Shown here: in pieces, positions 8,729 to 15,957 of the stretch
Layout of the letters: every line of letters begins with the position of its first letter
How positions within the stretch are numbered: the first letter of the stretch is position 1
The notes under the pieces: generated by a model
What the model saw: the letters and a program-made list of their open reading frames with translations, nothing else
Database searches by the model: none
What the model was told of the DNA's origin: nothing
Made by a program: the position numbers and the translations under genes
Source of the DNA: an uncultured Eubacteriales bacterium
Lineage (GTDB): Bacteria; Bacillota; Clostridia; Oscillospirales; CAG-272
DNA: 39,119 nucleotides
NCBI GenBank assembly: GCA_934378145.1
Contig: CAKXXW010000015.1
Span: 1-39,119, forward strand
Direction: 5' to 3'

Positions 8729-9961
8729 ATGAAAAAAAGTATGAAAGTGATTGCTCTGACACTGACTGTGCTTCTCTGCCTCCCTCTGCTCTTCTCGTGC
8801 GGAGAGACAAAGAAGGATGACAAAGTATCGAGAATGACAGTAGATATCAACCCCTCGGTCGAATTCATCGTCGATTCGGACAACAAGGTCGTGACCGCGA
8901 CCGCGCTCAATGATGACGGCGCGATAATCCTTGCCGGTGAGGCATTCGTAGGAATGACCGCCGATGAGGCTGCCGCACTTGTCGTCTCTGTCGCCAACGA
9001 GCAGGGCTACCTTGTCAAAGGTTCCGCCGAGGTGGGCAACAAGGAGATAAAGATCAGCGTCACCGGCGACGAGGCTGCCGCAAAGGCTATCTACGACAAA
9101 GCCGCAGACAAGGTCGACAAATTCGTAAAGTCGCACAACCTCGAAGCCGCGGTGGTCAAGGCGGAAGCCCTCAACCACGAAGCGCTTGCGCGTATGGCGG
9201 CACATGTAACCGCCGGTCTTGAGTACGAGGATGCGCTTGAGATGAGCGACGAGGAGTTGCTCCGTCTCATAAAGCTCTCACGCATAGAGACCGCGGAACT
9301 CATCTCCGCCGAGATGAGAGAAAAATACTACCAGTTCCGCGACTACAAGCTCTGCCTTGCCGAAAGCGAAGCCGTGCTTGAGATCATCGGCGTAGCCGAT
9401 GAGAAGTACAGACAGTTTGTAGAAGAGTACCGCAATGCCATAAAGGCTCTCGAAAATGCACTTGAAGCGCTGAACAATGTGCAGGAAGAGTACCTCTTCT
9501 CCGAGGACAGCAATTATCAGAAGGCTTTGAAGACCGTGCTTGAGGCGAAAGCCGAATATCAGGCTAAGAGAGTCGAAGCCGAAGGTCTTGCCGACGGTAC
9601 CGAGAAGGCGGCAAAGCTGCTCGCACTCAAACATATGGAAGAAAGTCTCAAGCTTGCGGAAAAGGCTCTCGAAACCTACTATGCCGTTGCGAACGCCGCA
9701 ATCGAGGGTGCCAAATCAGCTCTTGAAGCCGCAATTGCCGCGATGAAGGAGAAGGAAAAGGATTTTCCCGAGGAAATAAAGTCGACTCTCACTGCAAAGG
9801 CATCCGAAATAGACTCGAAGGTCAACGAATCGAAGAAGACCTTCTGCGATGAATTCGAGAAGGCGCATAAGGACGACATCGAGGCTTATGACAAGATGAT
9901 AGCAGACCTCAAGGAAAAATACTCAAAGCCCGCGGAAGAAACCACCGCCGAGGCAAAATAA
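8729..9961 (+). CDS. Lipoprotein with RsgI-like domain and long coiled coil
   Basis: 410 aa. The lipoprotein signal peptide ends at a Cys near residue 24 (LPLLFSCG). Residues about 33-120 resemble the extracellular middle domain of RsgI-type anti-sigma factors: MTVDINPSVEFIVDSDNKV, then repeated alanine-rich segments typical of that fold. The remainder, about 130-400, is charged and alanine-rich with heptad-like periodicity, consistent with long coiled coils. Unlike true RsgI there is no cytoplasmic anti-sigma region and no transmembrane helix, and no sigma-I gene is adjacent. It is probably anchored on the outer face by lipid. It may be a sensor-like or structural envelope protein; the function is unknown. 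It is monocistronic, with its own promoter and a strong terminator. Confidence 0.6.
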   Translation: MKKSMKVIALTLTVLLCLPLLFSCGETKKDDKVSRMTVDINPSVEFIVDSDNKVVTATALNDDGAIILAGEAFVGMTADEAAALVVSVANEQGYLVKGSAEVGNKEIKISVTGDEAAAKAIYDKAADKVDKFVKSHNLEAAVVKAEALNHEALARMAAHVTAGLEYEDALEMSDEELLRLIKLSRIETAELISAEMREKYYQFRDYKLCLAESEAVLEIIGVADEKYRQFVEEYRNAIKALENALEALNNVQEEYLFSEDSNYQKALKTVLEAKAEYQAKRVEAEGLADGTEKAAKLLALKHMEESLKLAEKALETYYAVANAAIEGAKSALEAAIAAMKEKEKDFPEEIKSTLTAKASEIDSKVNESKKTFCDEFEKAHKDDIEAYDKMIADLKEKYSKPAEETTAEAK

Positions 9962-9973
9962 ACCGAATAAGCA

Positions 9974-10010
9974 AAAACATCCGCCGGCACGATGTGCCGG
10001 CGGATGTTTT
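9974..10010. terminator. Bidirectional terminator
   Basis: Perfect 17-base stem AAAACATCCGCCGGCAC / GTGCCGGCGGATGTTTT around a GAT loop, with A and T tracts on both sides. It serves the lipoprotein gene and the convergent tsf gene. Confidence 0.88.
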
Positions 10011-10032
10011 GTATTTTTAATGAAGCAAAGGC

Positions 10033-10962
10033 TTATTTGCCGCCGTTGGCGAGCTTCGCGACCTCAGCCGCGTAATCCTCTTCCTTCTTCTGGATGCCTT
10101 CACCCTTCTCGTAGCGCCAGAACGCCTTGACGGCGATCTTGCCGCCGAGAGCCTTCTCGCTCGCCGCGATATACTGACCGACGGTCAGCTTATCTTCCTT
10201 GAAGTATTCCATATCGACAAGGCAGTTGTTCTCGTAGAACTTGCCGAGCTTTCCGACGACCATCTTGTCGATGATCTGAGCGGGCTTGCTCGCATTCTTC
10301 GGATCGTTTGCTATCTGCGCACGGACGATCTCGCGTTCTTCGTTAAGAACACTCTCGGGGACCTCTGTTCTGTCAACATAGAAGACGGGGTAAGCCGCGA
10401 CCTGAAGCGCGATGTTCTTCGCGAATTCCGCAAAGCCCGCGTTGTTCACTGCCGCATCGTCAGCCTCAAACTTGACCACAACGCCGATGGCGCCGTTGCC
10501 GTGAATATAGGTGCTGGTCACGCCGTCGGTATATGCAAAGCGGCGGATCGTGATCTTCTCTTTGATTATGAAGATAAGCTCCTGGAGCTTCTCGGTAACG
10601 GTCGTGTTCCCCTCGTACTTGAGAGCGCAAAGCTCCTCGACGGTGTTCGGATGCTCGGTAACGATAAGCTCAAGGACCTTATTGACGAATTCCTTGAAGG
10701 TCTCGTTCTTCGCAACGAAGTCGGTCTCGGTGTTAACCTCGATAATGGCGGTGTAACCGTCCTTCTTGAGGGTGGCAACAAGTCCGTCCGCGGCGATCCT
10801 CTCCTGCTTCTTTGCGGCAGCGGCAAGTCCCTTTTCGCGGAGCAGCTTTACTGCCTCTTCCATATTGCCGTCAGCCTCAACAAGTGCCTTCTTGCAATCC
10901 ATCATGCCGGCGCTCGTCTTTGAACGAAGCTCGGCTACATCTTTTGCTGTAATATTTGCCAT
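10033..10962 (-). CDS. tsf: Translation elongation factor Ts
   Basis: 309 aa nucleotide-exchange factor for EF-Tu. The N-terminal UBA-like domain (VAELRSKTSAGMMDCKKALV) is followed by the core signature EVNTETDFVAKNETF around residues 75-90. It lies 25 bases behind rpsB in the usual rpsB-tsf order with a good GGAGG site. The middle has a slightly longer dimerisation region, but nothing is missing. Confidence 0.96.
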   Translation of the reverse strand: MANITAKDVAELRSKTSAGMMDCKKALVEADGNMEEAVKLLREKGLAAAAKKQERIAADGLVATLKKDGYTAIIEVNTETDFVAKNETFKEFVNKVLELIVTEHPNTVEELCALKYEGNTTVTEKLQELIFIIKEKITIRRFAYTDGVTSTYIHGNGAIGVVVKFEADDAAVNNAGFAEFAKNIALQVAAYPVFYVDRTEVPESVLNEEREIVRAQIANDPKNASKPAQIIDKMVVGKLGKFYENNCLVDMEYFKEDKLTVGQYIAASEKALGGKIAVKAFWRYEKGEGIQKKEEDYAAEVAKLANGGK

Positions 10963-10987
10963 TTCAAACTTCCTCCGTTATACTGAA

Positions 10988-11743
10988 TTATTCAGCCTTC
11001 TTCTCGGCGTCTTCGGCTTCCTCAGCCGCGGTAGCTTCGGCAACAGCCTCGGTGAGCTGCTCGCCCTGCTTGCCCTCGATAACGGCGTCAGCCATGACCG
11101 AAGAGATGAGCTTTATCGCGCGGATAGCGTCATCGTTACCCGGGATGATGTAGTCGGCGTCATCGGGATCGCAGTTGGTATCGACGATAGCGATTACCGG
11201 AATACCGAGCTTCTTCGCCTCAAGAACGGCGATATGCTCCTTGCGGGGGTCGACGATGAATACAGCGTCGGGAAGAGTGTCCATGTTCTTGATACCGCCG
11301 AGGTTCTTCTCAAGGTCGAAGATCTCCTTCTGCTTTGCGGCGGCTTCCTTCTTTGTCAGCATATCGAAGGTGCCGTCTTCCTGCATCTTCTCAAGGCTGT
11401 TGAGACGGGCGATGGACTTTCTGATCGTCTTGAAGTTGGTGAGCATTCCGCCCGGCCAACGGACATTTACATAGTACTGACCACAACGGGTAGCCTCTTC
11501 CTTGATGGCGTCGGCTGCCTGCTTCTTCGTTCCGACGAAGAGGATAGTACCGTTGTTGGCGGCGAGATCGCGGACGAACATATATGCTTCATCGAATTTC
11601 TTTACGGTCTTCTGCAGGTCGATGATGTAGATACCGTTTCTTTCGGTGAAGATGTATTCCGCCATCTTAGGGTTCCATCTTCTGGTGTGGTGTCCGAAAT
11701 GGACGCCGGCTTCAAGCAGCTGCTTGATAGTGATAACTGACAT
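10988..11743 (-). CDS. rpsB: 30S ribosomal protein S2
   Basis: 251 aa. Family segments LLEAGVHFGHHTRRWNPKM (near the start), FVGTKKQAADAIKEEA, YVNVRWPGGMLTNFKTI and GIPVIAIVDTNCDPDDADY are all present. The C-terminus has an acidic, alanine-rich tail after residue 225. It is first in the rpsB-tsf operon, read from a promoter about 130 bases upstream, leaving a long leader that could be a regulatory site. Confidence 0.97.
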   Translation of the reverse strand: MSVITIKQLLEAGVHFGHHTRRWNPKMAEYIFTERNGIYIIDLQKTVKKFDEAYMFVRDLAANNGTILFVGTKKQAADAIKEEATRCGQYYVNVRWPGGMLTNFKTIRKSIARLNSLEKMQEDGTFDMLTKKEAAAKQKEIFDLEKNLGGIKNMDTLPDAVFIVDPRKEHIAVLEAKKLGIPVIAIVDTNCDPDDADYIIPGNDDAIRAIKLISSVMADAVIEGKQGEQLTEAVAEATAAEEAEDAEKKAE

Positions 11744-11783
11744 TTTTCATGTCCTCCTTCGGTTTTCCCACCACGCGCGCGCC

Positions 11784-11821
11784 GTGCGCAAAACCGTTCG
11801 TGAAAACGGCACCGTCCGCAC
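11784..11821 (-). promoter_or_regulatory. Possible structured rpsB leader
   Basis: In the minus-strand transcript the outer pair GTGCG/CGCAC encloses a CCGTT/AACGG stem-loop, about 40 bases before the rpsB start. S2 is autoregulated through its leader in several bacteria, but I cannot match a known leader class, so this is only a candidate. Confidence 0.25.
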
Positions 11822-11872
11822 CTTCCGCCGCGTGTGTGTAATTATTACTTTGCGATTTACGCAAGCTTTAGC

Positions 11873-11901
11873 ATTATACCATATCCTTCATTATATTTCA
11901 A
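11873..11901 (-). promoter_or_regulatory. rpsB-tsf promoter
   Basis: On the minus strand TTGAAA (11896-11901), 17-base spacer, TATAAT (11873-11878). Confidence 0.75.
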
Positions 11902-11935
11902 TGGCGCCTGCCGCTTTTTACACTTTTTTTACATT

Positions 11936-12229
11936 TCAGCACTTCTTTTTCTTCTTTTTCCCGCATTCGCGGGTGAAATGCTCGCACTCACCCGGTTCGA
12001 GCTTCACAAGGATCGTATCGTCGCCGATGCACTGTATCCTCTCCCACGGAATGACAAGCTCGTACTTCTTACCGAAACCGAGGAATCCCGTCTCGCATAT
12101 TATGATGAGCGCCGTGATCCTTCCGGTGCAGATGTCGAACTCAAAGTCCCCGGCGCATCCGAGTTTTGAGCCATCGCAAAGATTTATGACCTCCTTTTCG
12201 CGCAGGTCGGCGGTATTTCCGCATTTCAA
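11936..12229 (-). CDS. YlmC/YmxH-family PRC-barrel sporulation protein
   Basis: 97 aa. The body matches the YlmC/YmxH family: LREKEVINLCDGSKLG, DFEFDICTGRITALI, then LVIPWERIQCIGDDTILV. It is a single PRC-barrel domain, seen in nearly all endospore formers and usually linked to sporulation. The C-terminus is unusual, ending in a Cys/Lys-rich tail (ECGKKKKKKC). The start is TTG at 12227-12229, with GGAGGTGA just upstream; the nearby ATG is out of frame. It is encoded alone between rpsB and the divergent coiled-coil gene. Confidence 0.75.
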   Translation of the reverse strand: MKCGNTADLREKEVINLCDGSKLGCAGDFEFDICTGRITALIIICETGFLGFGKKYELVIPWERIQCIGDDTILVKLEPGECEHFTRECGKKKKKKC

Positions 12230-12316
12230 AAGACCTCACCTCCCGTATATACATATGACATAGGCTTTTATTCTATGTATTTCCGCCATTTTCCGCGTTT
12301 ATTTACGAAAAGGCTC

Positions 12317-12344
12317 TTGAATAATCCGCAAAATGTGATAAAAT
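12317..12344 (+). promoter_or_regulatory. Promoter for the coiled-coil/DUF1508 genes
   Basis: TTGAAT (12317-12322), 16-base spacer, TAAAAT (12339-12344), before AAAGGAG and the ATG at 12396. Confidence 0.5.
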
Positions 12345-12395
12345 AAATGTATATATGCAGGCATACATATAAAAATGCGAAAGGAGATCACCGAT

Positions 12396-12746
12396 ATGGC
12401 GCGTAATGTTACCGAAACAAAAGTGCAGGCTGCCGGAAGAGTGAAGGCAGAGTCAAAGCAGACCATCAGTGAAGCGAAGACCAATATTGCCGAAATGAAA
12501 AGGAAAATATCCGAGCAGAAAGCAAGCATCAAGGCTCTGAACAAAAGCATAAAGAGCCAGAAAGCCATTATCAAACAGGCAAAAGCCGACCTCAAGCGTG
12601 CGCAGACCGAGGCAAAATACGAAGTTGCCGCCGAAAAAGCCGCAAAGAAAGCCGATGCCGCGGCAAAGAAAGCCGAAAGAGCTGCCAATGCCGCCGGAAA
12701 GTCCGAAAAGGACATACTGCCGTCCGACAAAGACGGTCAAAACTGA
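12396..12746 (+). CDS. Small lysine/alanine-rich coiled-coil protein
   Basis: 116 aa, almost entirely K, A, E and Q with heptad periodicity, for example KRKISEQKASIKALNKSIKS; predicted to be one long helix or coiled coil. There is no signal peptide and no membrane span. I chose the ATG at 12396 because AAAGGAG lies at 12380-12386; an ATG at 12375 lies before this site. It is separated by 3 bases from the DUF1508 gene and should be co-translated with it. I do not recognise a family, and the function is unknown. Confidence 0.65.
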   Translation: MARNVTETKVQAAGRVKAESKQTISEAKTNIAEMKRKISEQKASIKALNKSIKSQKAIIKQAKADLKRAQTEAKYEVAAEKAAKKADAAAKKAERAANAAGKSEKDILPSDKDGQN

Positions 12747-12749
12747 CCT

Positions 12750-13130
12750 ATGGCAAACGCTGTATTCATAATCAAGCCCGCCGGGGACGGCGGCAGGATG
12801 TTCAACCTTGTGTCTGCCGAAGGGCAGAACCTTGCAACCTCGCAGATATACACGACCGTCGATGCCTGCTACGGCGGGATAAAGAGCGTATCAGTGAACT
12901 CGGGAGCGCCGATAGAAGATCAGACACTTAAGAAATTCAAGACTCTTCCCTACCCGAAATATGAGGTCTACCTCGATAAAAGCGGAGAGGCATACCGTTT
13001 CAGGCTCCGCGCAAAGAACGGTATGAATGTTCTGGCTTCCCCCGCTTACAAGACAAAAAAGGCATGCCTTGCCGGAATCGAAAGAATCCGTGAGAACGCC
13101 TATGCAAAGATAATCGAAACGGACAAATAA
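12750..13130 (+). CDS. DUF1508 (YegP-like) protein
   Basis: 126 aa with two tandem copies of the DUF1508 fold. The first is around FNLVSAEGQNLATSQIYTT and CYGGIKSV; the second is around YRFRLRAKNGMNVLASPAYK and CLAGIERI. These are small soluble proteins of unknown function. No strong ribosome site is visible, so translation is likely coupled to the gene 3 bases upstream. Confidence 0.8.
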   Translation: MANAVFIIKPAGDGGRMFNLVSAEGQNLATSQIYTTVDACYGGIKSVSVNSGAPIEDQTLKKFKTLPYPKYEVYLDKSGEAYRFRLRAKNGMNVLASPAYKTKKACLAGIERIRENAYAKIIETDK

Positions 13131-13214
13131 GCTTTACCGGCAAACGGTGTAACGGATAAAAACGCTGCGCCGTTTTGCTTTATACAAAATACAATACGGA
13201 AAAGGAAAAAAACA

Positions 13215-14336
13215 GTGAAATACTTTGATGAAGTGAAGAAAAACTTCGGCTTCGGCTGTATGCGTTTCCCGATGAAGGACGGCGAGGTCGATAAAAATGA
13301 GCTGTGCGCAATGGTCGATGCCTTCATTGCCGAAGGCTTCAATTATTTCGACACGGCGCACGGATACCTCGGCGGAAAGAGTGAGATCGCCGTCCGCGAA
13401 TGTCTCACCTCACGCTATCCGAGAGAGGCATACCTGCTCGCCGACAAGCTGACCGCGCCCTTCTTCTCGTCCGAGGCGGACATACGCCCTTTCTTTGAGA
13501 GCCAGCTCAAAATATGCAGCGTGGATTACTTCGATTTTTACCTTATGCACGCGCAGAACAATGAGATATTCGAACAATTCAAGGCCTGCCGCGCCTACGA
13601 GACGGCATTTGCACTCAAAGCTGAGGGCAAGATCCGCCATGTCGGACTTTCCTTCCACGACCGCGCGGATGTTCTCGATATGATACTCAACACCTATCCG
13701 CAGGTAGAATTCGTACAGCTCCAGCTCAACTACATAGATTGGGACGATCCGGTCGTGCAGTCGAAGCTCTGCTACGAAGTCTGCCGCAAGCACGGCAAGC
13801 CGGTGATAGTCATGGAACCCGTCAAGGGCGGAACGCTTGTGAACCTGCCGGCTAAGGCAAAAGAGATACTCGACAGCCTTAACGGCGGCAGCACCGCGAG
13901 CTATGCCGTCCGCTTCGCCGCCGGGCACGAGGGTGTCTTCATGGTGCTCTCGGGCATGAGCAACAGAGAGCAGATGGACGACAACCTTTCCTATATGAAG
14001 GATTTCAAGCCGCTGTCCGAAATAGAGCTTGACGCCGTAAAAAAGGTCTGCGCTGTCATAAGAGCACAGCATCTTATTCCCTGCACCGCCTGCCGCTACT
14101 GCACCGACGGATGTCCGAAGCATATCCGTATCCCCGACGCCTTCGCATGCCTGAACGCAAAGCAAAGCAAGCACGGCTGGAATTCGGCGGTCTATTACAA
14201 TAACATATGCCTTAAAAACGGCGGCAGGGCTTCCGATTGCATCGGTTGCGGAAAATGCGAAAAAGTATGCCCCCAGCACCTTCCGATCCGCGAGCTGCTC
14301 AAAAAGGTCGCGGCAACATTCGAATATAATATCTGA
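13215..14336 (+). CDS. Aldo/keto reductase with C-terminal 4Fe-4S module
   Basis: 373 aa. The AKR barrel occupies residues 1 to about 275, with the catalytic tetrad visible: Asp and Tyr in FDTAHGY, Lys in LADKL, His in FYLMHAQ. The tail carries a ferredoxin-like module, CTACRYCTDGCP and CIGCGKCEKVCP. This fused type is widespread in anaerobes and probably couples NAD(P)H-linked carbonyl reduction to iron-sulfur electron transfer; the substrate is unknown. The start is GTG at 13215 with AAAAGGAAA upstream. It is followed after 15 bases by the ECF-S-like gene. Confidence 0.88.
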   Translation: MKYFDEVKKNFGFGCMRFPMKDGEVDKNELCAMVDAFIAEGFNYFDTAHGYLGGKSEIAVRECLTSRYPREAYLLADKLTAPFFSSEADIRPFFESQLKICSVDYFDFYLMHAQNNEIFEQFKACRAYETAFALKAEGKIRHVGLSFHDRADVLDMILNTYPQVEFVQLQLNYIDWDDPVVQSKLCYEVCRKHGKPVIVMEPVKGGTLVNLPAKAKEILDSLNGGSTASYAVRFAAGHEGVFMVLSGMSNREQMDDNLSYMKDFKPLSEIELDAVKKVCAVIRAQHLIPCTACRYCTDGCPKHIRIPDAFACLNAKQSKHGWNSAVYYNNICLKNGGRASDCIGCGKCEKVCPQHLPIRELLKKVAATFEYNI

Positions 14337-14351
14337 GAAAGGAAAAAACAT

Positions 14352-14933
14352 ATGATAAACGCTGTACTCGAAAGAAAAGAGCTGACAAAGTCGGCAAAAA
14401 TAAGCATAAAAGCCCTTCTGACCTTCGCAACGGTCGTCGCGGCAGTCGGGCTTCCCCAAATTGTACACCTCATCGCCGGAAGCGGCGGAGGCGTGAAATG
14501 GCTCCCGATGTACCTGCCGGTACTCTTCGGTGCCTGCCTGCTCGGACCGAGATGGGGAGTGATCGCCGGAATAGCCTCGCCCGCAGTGAGCTTCCTTCTC
14601 ACCTCCGCGGCGGGAGATCCGATGCCCGCGGCAGCAAGACTGCCTTTCATGGCGTCGGAGCTTGCGCTGATGGCACTCGTCTGCGGACTCTTTTCCGCTA
14701 AACTCGAAGAAAAGCCCCTGCTCTCCTTCGCTGCGGTCGCATCGGCACTTGTCGCCGGACGCGCGTTCTTCCTGCTTCTCGTGACGGTCTTTGCGTCGCT
14801 GGTACCCTTCACGCCGCAGGTCATCCTCGGACAGATAGTGACCGGCATACCCGGACTTATCCTCTGCGCGACGGCAGTCCCGCTCGCACTTATCGCCGTC
14901 TCGCACATTTCGGCCCGCGATGAGAGACATTGA
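14352..14933 (+). CDS. ECF-transporter S-component-like membrane protein
   Basis: 193 aa with about six hydrophobic segments and small Gly/Ala-rich helices (LPVLFGACLLGPRWGVIAGI). This layout fits substrate-binding S components of energy-coupling-factor vitamin importers. No EcfA/EcfT genes are nearby; S components often use shared energising modules. The substrate cannot be read from the sequence. Its 3' end overlaps the DUF1893 start by 14 bases. Confidence 0.65.
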   Translation: MINAVLERKELTKSAKISIKALLTFATVVAAVGLPQIVHLIAGSGGGVKWLPMYLPVLFGACLLGPRWGVIAGIASPAVSFLLTSAAGDPMPAAARLPFMASELALMALVCGLFSAKLEEKPLLSFAAVASALVAGRAFFLLLVTVFASLVPFTPQVILGQIVTGIPGLILCATAVPLALIAVSHISARDERH

Positions 14934-15336
14934 GCTTGCCCGCGCGTCTCTTGAGGGTCATTCGATAGCCCTCTGCCGCGACGGAGAGCTTCTGACCTCC
15001 GACAAGCGCGGGATCGCGCCGATGACAGACTTCATCGCCGAGGGCAAAGACCTTCACGGATATTCCGCCGCCGATCTCGTGGTGGGCAAAGCCGCCGCAA
15101 TGCTCTTCGTAAAAGCGGGCATAAAGGAAGTTTATGCGCAGACCCTCTCGGCCGGAGGAAAAGAGTATCTCGAAGCCCACGGTATCACAGTGAACTTTTC
15201 CGAGCTGACCGGACACATAATGAACCGCGCCGGAACCGGCATATGCCCTATGGAGGAAACGGTAAGCGGCATAAGCGACCCCGAAGAGGGCTATGCCGCC
15301 CTTGCCGCAAAGCTCGCGCTTCTCCGAAGAAAATAA
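14920..15336 (+). CDS. DUF1893 protein
   Basis: 138 aa soluble protein matching DUF1893: early SIALCRDGELLTSDKRGIAPM, a central VVGKAAAMLFVKAGIKEVYA, and the C-terminal NRAGTGICPMEETV with a conserved Cys. The family has a cytidine-deaminase-like fold but no established activity. Overlap with the upstream membrane-protein gene suggests a linked role, perhaps acting on the imported compound. A terminator follows at 15344. Confidence 0.8.
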   Translation: MRDIELARASLEGHSIALCRDGELLTSDKRGIAPMTDFIAEGKDLHGYSAADLVVGKAAAMLFVKAGIKEVYAQTLSAGGKEYLEAHGITVNFSELTGHIMNRAGTGICPMEETVSGISDPEEGYAALAAKLALLRRK

Positions 15337-15343
15337 ATATCAT

Positions 15344-15378
15344 AAAAAGCTCCGAAGCTTCCGCTCCGGGGCTTTTTT
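15344..15378 (+). terminator. Terminator after the DUF1893 gene
   Basis: AAAAAGCTCCG pairs with CGGGGCTTTTT (one G-T pair) and ends in a T run. Confidence 0.75.
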
Positions 15379-15406
15379 GTTCACAGAAAGGTTACACTGC
15401 TTCCTG

Positions 15407-15435
15407 TTGACAAAATCCGAATTCGGATTTATACT
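15407..15435 (+). promoter_or_regulatory. Promoter of the marR-ABC operon
   Basis: TTGACA (15407-15412), 17-base spacer, TATACT (15430-15435). The whole spacer is filled by the palindrome at 15413-15430. Confidence 0.8.
15413..15430. promoter_or_regulatory. Palindromic MarR operator in the promoter spacer
   Basis: AAATCCGAATTCGGATTT is a perfect 18-base palindrome placed exactly between the -35 and -10 boxes. Binding of the MarR protein encoded next would exclude RNA polymerase. Confidence 0.75.
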
Positions 15436-15440
15436 ATTAC

Positions 15441-15457
15441 AGTCCGATTTCGGATTT
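15441..15457. promoter_or_regulatory. Second MarR operator half-match
   Basis: AGTCCGATTTCGGATTT repeats the TCCGA...TCGGA core of the first operator just downstream of the -10 box, near the expected transcription start. It suggests two-site autorepression. Confidence 0.6.
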
Positions 15458-15481
15458 TGCATTGAAAGGACCTGTACCGCT

Positions 15482-15955
15482 ATGAATGATAAAATAAAGG
15501 CACAGAATATCGCACTCAATCAGATCTCAAAAAGGCTCGATGTCCTGTACCACACCTACGGAGTCCATACGGGGCTTTCCAATCCCGCAATATGGATGCT
15601 CTACTCTGTTTTCGAGGCTAAAGGTGAAACCATCACGCAAAACGACCTTGCAGCGATGTGGTTCTATCCGAAGCAGACCGTGAACTCAACGGTAGCCGTC
15701 CTTGCCGGGAAAGGATATCTGCGTCTTGAGCAGCTCCCGGGAATGAGAAGCGGCAAGGCTGTACGGCTGACCGACGAGGGAGAGCGCCTTTGCGAAGAAA
15801 AGATTGCCCCGCTGATCGCCGCCGAAGAGCGGTCGCTCATGCGTCTGACGGAAGAGGAGCGCGAAGAGCTTGTCAGACTGACCGAAAAGCAGTGCAATAT
15901 GTTCGGTGAAGAGATCGCAAAGCTGACGAAAAAAGGAGACAACAGTAAAATATAA
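15482..15955 (+). CDS. MarR-family transcriptional regulator
   Basis: 157 aa winged-helix dimer protein. The DNA-binding part shows TITQNDLAAMWFYPKQTVNSTVAVLAGKGYL (helix-turn-helix and wing entry), then a wing (LPGMRSGKAVRLTDEGERL), with helices on both ends for dimerisation. I chose the ATG at 15482, although the frame is open further up, because upstream codons run through the promoter and operators. It likely represses its own operon, which continues with a two-subunit multidrug-type ABC exporter, and is released by a drug-like ligand. Confidence 0.85.
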   Translation: MNDKIKAQNIALNQISKRLDVLYHTYGVHTGLSNPAIWMLYSVFEAKGETITQNDLAAMWFYPKQTVNSTVAVLAGKGYLRLEQLPGMRSGKAVRLTDEGERLCEEKIAPLIAAEERSLMRLTEEEREELVRLTEKQCNMFGEEIAKLTKKGDNSKI

Positions 15956-15957
15956 CC

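Noticed and set aside
10766..11740. 324-codon open frame on the plus strand
   Set aside because: Antisense to tsf and rpsB, which are certain; no independent signals.
13410..14930. 506-codon open frame on the minus strand
   Set aside because: It lies antisense to the aldo/keto reductase and ECF-S genes, whose motifs are complete. The read-out is rich in Arg, His and Gly with no family motif. It is a codon-bias shadow.
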